Positions 24,876-34,000 of a stretch of DNA of 64,000 nt are shown one piece after another. This DNA comes from Diphasiastrum complanatum (taxonomy: Eukaryota; Streptophyta; Lycopodiopsida; Lycopodiales; Lycopodiaceae): the NCBI GenBank assembly GCA_029204225.1, contig CM055097.1:7709676-7773675 (forward strand). Reading direction: 5' to 3'. The translations under genes were made by a program, and so were the position numbers. Under the pieces are notes generated by a model that saw only the letters and a program-made list of their open reading frames with translations, searched no databases and was not told the DNA's origin. Within the stretch, counting starts at the first letter, position 1, and every line of letters starts with the position of its first letter.

Positions 24876-25078
24876 TCTATATATACTAAAAGAAAAGTGG
24901 TTTCCGGGCAGCTCAGGCTGCCCCTCACGCTCTCACAGGCAGCGTGAGCTGCCCCGGAAAAACCGCCCCCCCACCGGCCCCCTCGTGATTTCCTGCACAC
25001 GGGCAGCTGTGCGTTGCCTGTCACATTTGAATTTGCCCGCCCAACGTTGCTCGCCATTGGGCGGGCAGGCGTTACTAG
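24876..25078 (+). mobile_element. 203-bp non-autonomous Helitron-like element
   Basis: Starts TCTATATATACTAAAAG, the usual plant Helitron 5' end, and ends CTAG. Before the end is a perfect 10-bp stem (GCCCGCCCAA at 25035-25044 with TTGGGCGGGC at 25057-25066), 8 bases upstream of CTAG. The base before TC is A (24875) and the base after CTAG is T (25079), the A/T target Helitrons use without target duplication. The interior is GC-rich against an AT-rich background and holds a second inverted motif around GGGCAGCTCAGGCTGCCC. Helicase-Rep is absent, so movement would need a partner element. Confidence 0.85.
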
Positions 25079-25249
25079 TATAGACTAATACAATATTGTA
25101 TTTATGAGATTCACAGAGCAATATTAATATCGAAGGCTGCTAAAATGTAAACTGAATCAAAGTGATGATAGCAACAAAAATGACAGAGATGTAGAACTTA
25201 TATAGTCTTGAAAGGCACGACATTTAAAAGCAATATTCAAATATATTAG

Positions 25250-25250
<1 letters not shown>

Positions 25251-25318
<68 letters not shown>

Positions 25319-25334
25319 CGCGCGTGCGTGCGTA

Positions 25335-25391
<57 letters not shown>
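25251..25391 (+). repeat. compound (TG)n(CG)n(TG)n(GA)n microsatellite
   Basis: A TG tract to about 25310, a short CG tract (alternating purine-pyrimidine), a few TGCG/TATG variants, then GA to about 25391. All open frames here are artefacts. Confidence 0.95.
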
Positions 25392-25395
<4 letters not shown>

Positions 25396-25644
25396 AAGCT
25401 TCATTAACGCTTTTCCATGCCCAAAGGCATATAAGACGAACAAGTACATCAAAATGGATGGCACCAAGACGGAGCAATGTCGTCAAAACAACAAGACTAA
25501 AACTAATCTAACTAAGAAGAGAAAAATATCTCTTCAATGTTCTAACTCTCAACCTAACTCTGAAGAATAAGCTTCAATGAAAGGCACTCACACAAGAGGC
25601 AACTTTCAATACAATTTGAAAATTCTATCTTGACTAAAAGGCTC

Positions 25645-26160
25645 TCACGTAGGAGGCGTCAGTGAGTGATCGGTTCCGGATGGGGTGACCCGAAAATGTC
25701 GACCATCTCGGAAAATAACCTTTTTTCCTATCGCATTTGCTTCCTCAATGAGCTGCTTCCGTTCTTTCCATTGTAAGGCAGTTAGATCCTCATAAACGAA
25801 AACGTTATTGCCTTTAAGACGTCCATGACGCTTAAGAACTTCATTACGATTATCAGTGTATTTGAAACGGACGAAGACAACCGAAGAGTCGAACTTACTG
25901 TGCCAAGCTGCTTCCACGGTGCCTTCCTCTTCCTCATAGGAAAGTGAGGCCAGAAGTTCTTTGGCTGCAAGCAGGGGGTCGGTTTCGGAAAGACATCTGA
26001 CGTAGACGTTTTGAGATTTGTATTCCCGTTTGGCTTGTTCTTCCATCGTCTGTGAAACCATCTTATTGCTTTTTGCTTCGATATTTTTGAGTATGTCGGC
26101 CCAACTTTTTGTCGAGGTCTGAATTTTCTCCTCCAGTGCTTTGACGTGATCAGGGTTCAC
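25645..26160 (-). CDS. LINE ORF1-like RNA-binding protein fragment (uncertain)
   Basis: A 171-codon open frame. The first codon in the frame is GTG (26160), with no ATG until the internal Met near 26060, and the open frame runs back into the (GA)n tract. It has an N-terminal charged helix-like part, then QNVYVRCLSETDPLLAAKEL, SSVVFVRFKYTDNRNEVLKR and VFVYEDLTALQWKERKQLIE, with a short basic C-terminus. The 'E-DLT ... R' block resembles the C-terminal part of ORF1/gag-like proteins of some non-LTR elements, but I cannot confirm this and see no zinc knuckle or RT nearby. Codon composition looks like real coding sequence, unlike its flanks. It is likely a 5'-truncated mobile-element gene; a domesticated gene is the alternative. 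Confidence 0.5.
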   Translation of the reverse strand: MNPDHVKALEEKIQTSTKSWADILKNIEAKSNKMVSQTMEEQAKREYKSQNVYVRCLSETDPLLAAKELLASLSYEEEEGTVEAAWHSKFDSSVVFVRFKYTDNRNEVLKRHGRLKGNNVFVYEDLTALQWKERKQLIEEANAIGKKVIFRDGRHFRVTPSGTDHSLTPPT

Positions 26161-26173
26161 TTCTGGAGCTTTG

Positions 26174-26179
<6 letters not shown>

Positions 26180-26267
<88 letters not shown>
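26180..26267 (+). repeat. (GA)n microsatellite, about 44 repeats
   Basis: Uninterrupted GA tract directly upstream (minus strand) of the ORF1-like frame. Confidence 0.97.
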
Positions 26268-26270
<3 letters not shown>

Positions 26271-26474
26271 TAGGCTGTTGTAGACAAAAACTAATCCTGC
26301 CTTTTTATTGGGCCACGTTTGCCCTAAAACATATTTGATGGGCACTTGAAAGGCAATCTAAGTGGAGTTGAATGTAGGCTGTTGTACACAAAAACTAAAT
26401 CCTGCTTTTTTATTGGGACACGTTTGCCCTAAAACGTATTTGATGGGCACTTGAAAGGCAATCTAAGTGGTGTT
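26267..26474 (+). repeat. 104-bp tandem duplication
   Basis: Units 26267-26370 and 26371-26474 both begin AATGTAGGCTGTTGTA and share CACGTTTGCCCTAAAAC and GATGGGCACTTGAAAGGCA, differing at only a few bases. Non-coding. Confidence 0.9.
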
Positions 26475-26530
26475 GAAGGGCAGGGCCACAGAGAAAACGT
26501 GCTTTTGGAAACTTCTGGAAAGAGAAATTT

Positions 26531-26531
<1 letters not shown>

Positions 26532-26576
<45 letters not shown>
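26532..26576 (+). repeat. (GA)n microsatellite
   Basis: Uninterrupted GA tract of about 22 repeats. Confidence 0.95.
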
Positions 26577-26578
<2 letters not shown>

Positions 26579-26818
26579 CAATTGAGGGGGGAGAGAGATT
26601 CATGTACTGCTGAGAGAGCGTGATCTGAGAGAGAGACAATGCGATTGTTGCTAGATTTATCATTCATTTTTTTGAGTGCTGAATTGTAACTTCTTTGCTA
26701 AGAGGACGGATCAGTAACGCTTTATTTAAATTTAAAGGGGTTTGATTTGCGGTTTACAGGAATGCGTGAAGAAAATGATAGTCGTTCTTGTAGTAGGTAA
26801 CGAGATGAGAGGGAGATG

Positions 26819-26991
26819 GCGGACGTTTGAGAGATAGAGATAGAGAGCCAAGAGGGGAGAGAGTTGTGAGCGCGAGACAGATGTTGAGCGAGCCTAGGAG
26901 AGAAAGGTGAGAGCGCGAGAGGAGAGAGGTGGGAGAGCACGAGGAGAGAGGTGTGAGTGAGCCGAGAGGAGAGTGAGAGGTGGGAGAGTGC

Positions 26992-27036
<45 letters not shown>

Positions 27037-27098
27037 GTGGGAGAGCACGAGGAGAGAGGTGTGAGTGAGCCGAGAGGAGAGTGAGAGGTGGGAGAGTG

Positions 27099-27149
<51 letters not shown>

Positions 27150-27229
27150 CGATTTTAGGTTATGTTTAGGGTTTTATAGGTTAGGGTTTGTTTAGGGTTT
27201 AAGGACAGAAAATAGCCATAAAGTGAGGT

Positions 27230-27277
<48 letters not shown>
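26819..27277 (+). repeat. GA-rich minisatellite with a 108-bp duplicated unit
   Basis: Units at 26921-27028 and from 27029 share GGAGAGAGGTGGGAGAGCAC and GTGTGAGTGAGCCGAGAGGA and each end in a pure (GA)n run (about 27000-27028 and 27105-27145). A further (GA)n run lies at about 27235-27277. Between them is TTAGGGTTTGTTTAGGGTTT-type DNA resembling plant telomere repeats or telo-boxes, too short to call a telomeric tract. Confidence 0.88.
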
Positions 27278-27285
<8 letters not shown>

Positions 27286-27849
27286 CCATATTATATATTA
27301 TAGAACATGCATTAAAGATTTGAAAATCAAAAAAAAAAAATTAGCATATTACAAAATCAAAATAAGCCATTTTCCGAATAAAGGCACAAAAGCAGCAAAA
27401 CCCAATGTCCCTACTTGACATGTATACCAATAATAGGTGATTGGTCTAAAATTTTCATTTAGTTCATGCACTACAACATGAAGAGAAAAGAACTCAAAAA
27501 CAAAGCACAGAGAAAGTGTATCAGGTCAATGACATGCAATCTCTTCAGAAGAACAATGAACAAAACCCCCCTCCACAACCATAAATACCTTCTCAAAGAA
27601 CTTTACATTTGTGTAGGTAAGCTTACAAAGTGAACAATAATGATTTTGGTGTTCCATTTTAACTATGAATTAATTCTTTTGGCTATAAGTGAAGTACAAA
27701 AGATATGGCACATCAAATTGGATGACATCAGTCTAAAACCTTGTAAGAATTGGGCTAAACTCTGTGACAACCAAGCCTGCCAAAGAACTCCAAAACCAAC
27801 CTGTCTTGTTATTCACATAAGCCAGTGCAGATTCCTTTTTCATTCAACA
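27278..27849. other. no recognisable gene
   Basis: AT-rich 3' flank of the PPR locus. It may hold its polyadenylation site on the minus strand. Nothing else seen. Confidence 0.3.
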
Positions 27850-28175
27850 TCACCAGTACTTCCCACAGGAATAAAAGACATCTTTAAAGTGGTGTAATCT
27901 GGATTCTGTTTGATTTCTTTGCAATGATCTCAAGTCCCCAGCGAATTTTGAGATTACCTTTTGTGGCATTTTGGCAGTCAGAAGCAATCCAAAGATTCCA
28001 GGGGTGTGCTTATGAGTCCAAAGGCAACGGCCAGCTTCTCACTATGTTCACACAAAGTGTTCTCCTTCTCCTCATCCTCAACATTGGCACGAAGTTTTAA
28101 TCAGGACTCCATCAATCCCATCAATATATCCAATTCAGCCTGAATCTCCTTGGTTCATTGATGAGTTGCATGCAC
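27850..28175 (-). pseudogene. decayed DYW deaminase domain downstream of the PPR stop
   Basis: Directly after the PPR stop TAG, the minus strand still encodes pieces of an E2/DYW tail in order: VHATHQ, TKEIQAELDILMGLM, EDEEKENTLCEHSEKLAVAF, a SDCQNATK block and, in another frame, LHHFKDVFYSCGKYW followed by a stop at 27850. DYW domains catalyse C-to-U editing of organellar RNA. The HSE of the HxE active site survives, but the CxxCH zinc motif reads AxxCQ, the final DYW is KYW, and stops and frameshifts separate the pieces. It cannot make an active deaminase in this form. Confidence 0.82.
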
Positions 28176-30521
28176 CTAGTTGTCAACTTCAATCGAGGTG
28201 CACCCAGGCATTTTTTTCATGCTGGCATCCTTCATTGTTTTTCTTATCTTTGCTACCGCATCCATCCTGCCGGCTGCTGCATAGATGTTTGATAGCAGCA
28301 CATAAGCTGCAGCATTTTCTGGTTCCAACTTCATAATGGAGTCAAAGGCACGTCTTCCTACTTCCACATGGCCGTGGTTTCGAGCAGCACCAAGCAAAGT
28401 CATCCAAACAAGAGCATTAGGTTGGATTGGCATTCTTTTGACAAAGTCCTCAGCATCAGCCACGCACCCTGCACGACCCAAAAGATCAACCATACAAGCA
28501 CAGTGATCCACTGTTGGTGTGACACCATTATCTTCACACATGGAATCAAATAGATGACGACCTTCATCTACTAGGCCAGAATGGCTGCATGCAGAGAGAA
28601 CACAAACATAGGTGACTTCATTAGGCTTTCTGCCTTCGCTTTGCATTTGTTCCAAAAGTGTGAGGACCTCTTTGCCAAGCCCTTGCTTTGCATATCCTGC
28701 AATCATTGCATTCCATGACACCACATCTCGTTCATGCATGTCATTGAACACCTGAAGTGCGTGCTCTATGCTCCCACATTTTGTATAGAAGTTAACAAGG
28801 GTATTCCCTAGAACCACATCCAGATCAAAGCCACTTTTGATGATGTGGGCATGGAGCTGCTTGCCCTGTTCCAGGGCTGCAATGCTGGCACATGCATTTA
28901 GGAGAACAACATATGTCACATAGTTTGGCTGCAAATCTTCCTGTCTCATTTGCTCATATAGGGCAAGAGCCTCCTTGCCAAGCCCATTCTGTGCATACCC
29001 TGCAATCATTGCATTCCATGAAACAACATCTCGTTCAGTCATTTTGTTGAACACCTGACGTGCATGCTCTACGCTCCCACATTTTGCATACATGTCAACA
29101 AGGGCACTGGCCATAATCACATCTGGCTCAAAGCCACTTTTGATGATGTGGGAATGCACCTGCTTTCCCTGTTCCAAGGCTGCAATGCTGGCACATGCAT
29201 TGAGAAGAGTAACATACGTGACACTGTCTGGCTGCACATCTTCTTGTTTCATTTGCTCATACAGAGCAAGGACCTCCTTTCCAAGCCCTAGCTTTGCATA
29301 TCCGGCAATCATTGCATTCCATGACACCACATCCCGTTCACTCAATTTTCTGAACACTTCGTGTGCATCCTCTATGCACCCGCATTTTGCATACATGTCA
29401 ACAAGGGCAGTCCTTACAATCACATCTGACTCAAAGCTACTTTTGATGATATCGGAATAAATCTGTTTGCCCTGCTCCAGAGCTGAAATGCTAGCACATG
29501 CTTTTAGGAGAACAGTACACGTGACATTGTCTGGCTGCACACCTTTCTGTTTCATTTGCTCATACAAAGCAATGGCCTCAGTTCCAAGCCCTTTCTGTGC
29601 GTATCCTGCAATAATCGCATTCCATGATACCACATCCCGTTCATTCATTTTGATGAACACATCACGTGCATCCTCCATACACCCGCATCTTGCATACATG
29701 CGAATAAGTGTGTTTCCCACAATAAGATTTGACCCAAAGCCACTTCTGATGATGTCGGAATGGAGTTGCTTCCCCTGTTCCAGGGCTGCAACGCTGGCAC
29801 ATGCTTTTAAGAGAACAACATATGTGACCTTGTCTGGCTGCACATCTTCCTGTTTCATTTTCCCATACAAAGCAAGGGCCTCCTTTACGAGACCTTGCTG
29901 TGCATAGCCTGCAATCATGACATTCCATGAAACTGCATCTCGTTCAATCATACTGTTGAACACTTGACATGCATCCTCTATGCACCCACATTTTGCATAC
30001 ATGCCAACAAGGGTGTTGCCTACAATGACATCGTACTCAAAGCCACTTTTAATGATGTCGGAGTGGACCTGTTTGCCCAGTTCCAGGGCTGCAATCCTGG
30101 CACAAGATTTTAGGACAACAATATATGCAACCTTGTCCGGTCTTATGCCTGTCTGTTGCATTTTCTGATAAAGGTTAATAGCCTCCTCACCTTGTCCATG
30201 ATTGGCATAAACTGACATGATAGCTGTCCACGAAAACACATTATGTTCAGGCATTGAGTTGAATACTTGGTGTGCATCCAACACACTGCCGCACTTGCCA
30301 TACATGTCAACAAGAGTGTTTCCTAGGAAGATTTCTGAATCAAGTCCACTTTGGACTATGAGGGCATGCACTCGCTTGCCCTCTGCCAGATCTTTCCTTC
30401 TGGCGCACTCCTTCAAAAGGCCAACATAGGCATTGATTGGAGCACGAGTATTTTGCTGGACCATAAGCTCCATCGTATGCAGTGCCTCTTGCCATGGTCC
30501 CTCCTCACACAGTTTGCTCAT
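28176..30521 (-). CDS. pentatricopeptide repeat protein, PLS class, E-type end
   Basis: One uninterrupted frame of 781 residues. PPR proteins bind organellar RNA base by base and act in editing, splicing or stability. Six P-L-S modules recur at about 101-residue spacing, seen from the repeated DVVSWNAMIAGYA-type block near residues 95, 196, 297, 398, 499 and 600, many modules almost identical. The C-terminus has E1-like NALVWMTLLGAARNHGHVE and LEPENAAAYVLLSNIYAAAG, and the start of E2 (PGCTSIEVDN), then TAG. The ATG at 30521 is the first in frame, but residues 1-30 run straight into repeat sequence with no transit peptide. The frame stays open upstream to a splice acceptor at 30550 (TTATGCAG). 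It may therefore be the last exon of the PDF-bearing gene upstream. As a stand-alone gene it would lack a targeting signal. Confidence 0.93.
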   Translation of the reverse strand: MSKLCEEGPWQEALHTMELMVQQNTRAPINAYVGLLKECARRKDLAEGKRVHALIVQSGLDSEIFLGNTLVDMYGKCGSVLDAHQVFNSMPEHNVFSWTAIMSVYANHGQGEEAINLYQKMQQTGIRPDKVAYIVVLKSCARIAALELGKQVHSDIIKSGFEYDVIVGNTLVGMYAKCGCIEDACQVFNSMIERDAVSWNVMIAGYAQQGLVKEALALYGKMKQEDVQPDKVTYVVLLKACASVAALEQGKQLHSDIIRSGFGSNLIVGNTLIRMYARCGCMEDARDVFIKMNERDVVSWNAIIAGYAQKGLGTEAIALYEQMKQKGVQPDNVTCTVLLKACASISALEQGKQIYSDIIKSSFESDVIVRTALVDMYAKCGCIEDAHEVFRKLSERDVVSWNAMIAGYAKLGLGKEVLALYEQMKQEDVQPDSVTYVTLLNACASIAALEQGKQVHSHIIKSGFEPDVIMASALVDMYAKCGSVEHARQVFNKMTERDVVSWNAMIAGYAQNGLGKEALALYEQMRQEDLQPNYVTYVVLLNACASIAALEQGKQLHAHIIKSGFDLDVVLGNTLVNFYTKCGSIEHALQVFNDMHERDVVSWNAMIAGYAKQGLGKEVLTLLEQMQSEGRKPNEVTYVCVLSACSHSGLVDEGRHLFDSMCEDNGVTPTVDHCACMVDLLGRAGCVADAEDFVKRMPIQPNALVWMTLLGAARNHGHVEVGRRAFDSIMKLEPENAAAYVLLSNIYAAAGRMDAVAKIRKTMKDASMKKMPGCTSIEVDN

Positions 30522-30654
30522 GCTATCACCATTGCCAGAGTTGAGGATCCTGCATAATTCAAATCATAACTCAAAGAAACATTGACAAGGCATAATGTGA
30601 ACAAAGAAGACATAATGTACTCTCAGACTAGAGTCTACACCAAAAATACCATAC

Positions 30655-31094
30655 CATGATCTCAATCCACCACCAGATTGTAATTGACTCAACGGCTTAG
30701 TAGCCATCTTCGATTTAACCCAGGTCGGGTTCAGCCAACCTTCAATCCATAAGCCCTCATGTGTACTCTTATGTCTAAAATCAGGGTACTTTGGACTTTT
30801 CTACATAACAGTAAGCAAATCAGCAGAAAAAGCTTCAAATTTGGACACATGACTACAATAACCAATCAGCCTCATAATTCACAACACCATCAAGAACTTT
30901 TCACTAGGCAAAATTCGAATGATCAGCCAAAACAACTGAGGCCAATAAGTCTAAAGCATTCCTCATAGCCTCAGTTTGCAAGTCAGCTTTAATGGGCTTT
31001 AAGATGGATAGTCCAACCTTAATAGATCTGTTGTCCCACCACTGAGATGGATCTGAGAAAAACTCCCGCCAAAGGTATTCCATTCTAACAATAC
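30655..31094 (-). CDS. PDF unit 3 (exons 6 and 7)
   Basis: Exon 6 (31094-31018) encodes YLWREFFSDPSQWWDNRSIK, ending AAG|GTTGGA, a weaker donor; reading through would stop at 30904. Exon 7 (from 30800) encodes KSPKYPDFRHKSTHEGLWIE and NPTWVKSKMATK. By homology with units 1 and 2, its original donor would be TCTG|GTGGTG at 30674/30673 (phase 1). A better-looking donor, CATG|GTATGG at 30655/30654 (phase 2), keeps the frame into the PPR exon. Confidence 0.78.
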
Positions 31095-34000
31095 CTGGAA
31101 GCTTGAAACCAGCATCCATCAGAACCTTGGCAAAATATAATTAAGGAATGCCAACATGGCTAAAAACATCTCTGCCAATTCACGTGTTTCCTCAGTCAGG
31201 AAATGCTCGTGAAGAAAGAAACACTAAGCAATGAGAAAACTAGAAGCTTACCAGAAATTTTACGTGTTGAGTGTCCAGACTGACTCTGTTTTTGGCACTG
31301 TACCATGGCAGCTAGCCTCGCTTGTACCCAAGAAGGATTGAGCCTATTGTCAATCCATAGTACTTTCTTTGCAGTCTTATGTTTAAAGTCAGGAAATCTT
31401 GCATTTCTCTGAAAAGAAATACGAGCATGCAAACTGAGCAGCCATAGCTTCAAGCAAATCTTCTAGAATGATCACATCTCTTGGAATAGAGCAGACTGCA
31501 ATCATCAAAGCTCAATAAGGTACTAGAATGATCACAGGAGTGAGAACACAGAGTCAATTGCAATCATCAAAGCAAGGCTGAACTTTGAAACACCAACCAT
31601 GCTAATAGAAAAAGATACTAAGCTAGCATTATGAAGACAGCCACAAATCCAACCAACCAAAGGAATAGCCCTCTTCAAAGTAAGATTGATCGAGTCAGCT
31701 TGAGATAAACCTCTCGCTCCTCTTCATATCACTACATTTGTTCGAATGAATAACTAAATGCTGTAGGGTACTGACAGTTTCACCTTATCATCATTCCTAT
31801 TGTCCCACCACTGTGAAGGATCTGAGAAGAACTCCTCCCAAAGTTTTTTCATTTTTAATGCTTGGCCTGCATGACAGAGAGCAAGAAAATCAGACTCTGA
31901 TGGGTTGAGTGAGAATTGGTCAATTGATTGAGAAATGTGAGCTCAACACAGGTGCAACCAACAATTTCTGCATCTCATCGTCATTCGATTTTGTCTAAGA
32001 TAGGCGATACACTGTTCTGCAGATGGTCTAATCAGTTGGTTCAGCAAATTGCTAGTTAGGGTGCCAGGTAAGAAATAAAGAGAGCTTAAGCCTATGGTCA
32101 ACCAGCAGTACATATGTACACATCATGAATAAACCAGTGCACGGGCTTTTGATGTTCATCCTCTGAGTTTCTTGTTCTTGCTATTTGTTCTTTATAGCAG
32201 CTTTGTGTCTTCTTGTTTCATAGTCGCTTTCCTTCTTTTCGAGGCAATTCTTACTTTAAGGATCAGAATGTAACTTTGTGCGTGTGTGAGTCCTCAAAAA
32301 ACTCTGTGGAGCATGTTGCCACAGTGATACTGCCAATACTCAGATCTTTGAGAAACCATGAGTAACACACTCTTAAAGCATGGCAGGAGCTGTGGCCAAC
32401 ACAGTTAGGGTGGTTGAAAATGATTGGACTGATTACGCCTGTGAAAGTGGGAAGAGAAAAGGCTTTGGCCTGCAGTAAATGAAATGGTTCTTGGAAATTA
32501 ATGCAATAGGGAATCTGATAGATTCAAAGGGCATGAAAGGGCTTCTCAACAAGGAAACAAAATGCCTGCTCACTGTGTGCCTTGCATTAGATGACTCAAT
32601 TTTCAAAGTTCAAACTTCAAACTATAACCTACAACTTACAACTTTTGAACCACGAATCACAACTCTCTATTGCAATTTTCAAATTTGTAATTTGTTCGAT
32701 GTTGTTGTAGCTTGCTTGATACAAGACTCACGTTGCAACTTTCAAGTTAGTGGTTAGTTACAATGAGTGGGTTTCTGTTACGTACCCATAAGGGTACGCA
32801 ATAGGAAACTTGAGGTGACGGTCTCAATTATGGGACGGAACGCTGATCTGGAGCTATAGGTCTTTTGGGTGCCACATGTCAATGTCTCATTGGCACGCGG
32901 TGACTCGTTGTTATGGACCCACGTCAGTGTGCACAACTGTCGCGTGTCGTTAGTCATGCGTGACTCCTATGGAGGGAGATGACCCACCTGGACTATGTAT
33001 ATAGAGGTGGATCTCCATGAGCTGGGTATTCATTCTCTCCTGGAGAATGAAGAGCTCTTCCACTGGTGGTCAGGTCAGGACGAGTATCTAGGCCTAAGGA
33101 TGTAGGTAGGTGAGGGTCGAGGGTAAGGCATGGTGGTATGGGACACCATGGCTTACTTGAGATCCGAGCTTGCTTGATGGTGGTCTGTAGCTCCAGTGCA
33201 CGGGGGTGAGGTGGCAGTACCTCTATGGTTGGGTGGTAACGTAACGTTCGTCACTTGTTTGTGCTTTAGCAATGACCGGCATGACGATGGGGATTCTAAC
33301 AGTTGGTATCAGAGCCACCGATCATTGTGAATAAGGTGCAATCGCTCTAACTTATGTTATTGGTTGGTTTGAGCTTTTAGCTGATGTTTTTGAAGGCTTA
33401 GTTGATTTTGTTGAATCGATCTAAACAACTTTGCTTTTTGGTTCGTCTCAATCTGAGGTCATTTTGATTGAAAACAAACCACCTTTGCTAGCTACGGTGG
33501 TAGTAGTCGGTTTCTTTTGAATGTTTACGGTTTTTAAAACTTCAAAAATCGATTTCGTTTCTGGCCTTATTTTGAGTTTTGGAAGTCGAAATTTCTTTTG
33601 CATACAAAGTTTTTCTTTGATACAAAAAAATTTGCTAAAAAAAAAAAATCCCGCGAGCACCCGCGCGTCCGCGGGGATCTGCGTGCCTGCCTGCTGGTTT
33701 TCCGTACTGGTGTCAGAAAATCCTGTGCTGTTTTTTTTGGTAGCCGCTGTAGTCTACGGGACTCCCACAAATCAGCAAACTGGAGGAACTTCGTTTATCC
33801 ATAATAATTACTATTCACGAGATCCTTAACTCTTGGTTGTATTGGATTTTTGTACCTTGGAAGTACACTACACCTGGATATGTTGAGGAAATTTGCAAAG
33901 CTAATACAGCTTTGGTTTTCTCAACGTAGGTTGCAAAGCTACCAAAAAAAAAAAGGCTTTGGTTTTATCAACATAAACCAGAGGGTTAAGGCCTTGTTTA

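Noticed and set aside
25157-27048. Long Ser-Leu, Arg-Glu and Thr-His frames
   Set aside because: Translations of (GA)n and (TG)n tracts and GA minisatellites, with no motif outside the repeats.
27157-27203. Telomeric repeat tract
   Set aside because: Only a few scattered TTTAGGG-like units; no continuous array.
29064-29907. Plus-strand frames of 75-146 codons across the PPR gene
   Set aside because: Antisense shadows of the repetitive PPR coding sequence; they recur with each module and have no independent support.
30904-31119. Stand-alone 71-codon minus-strand protein
   Set aside because: Better explained as exon 6 of the PDF locus read past its donor into the intron.
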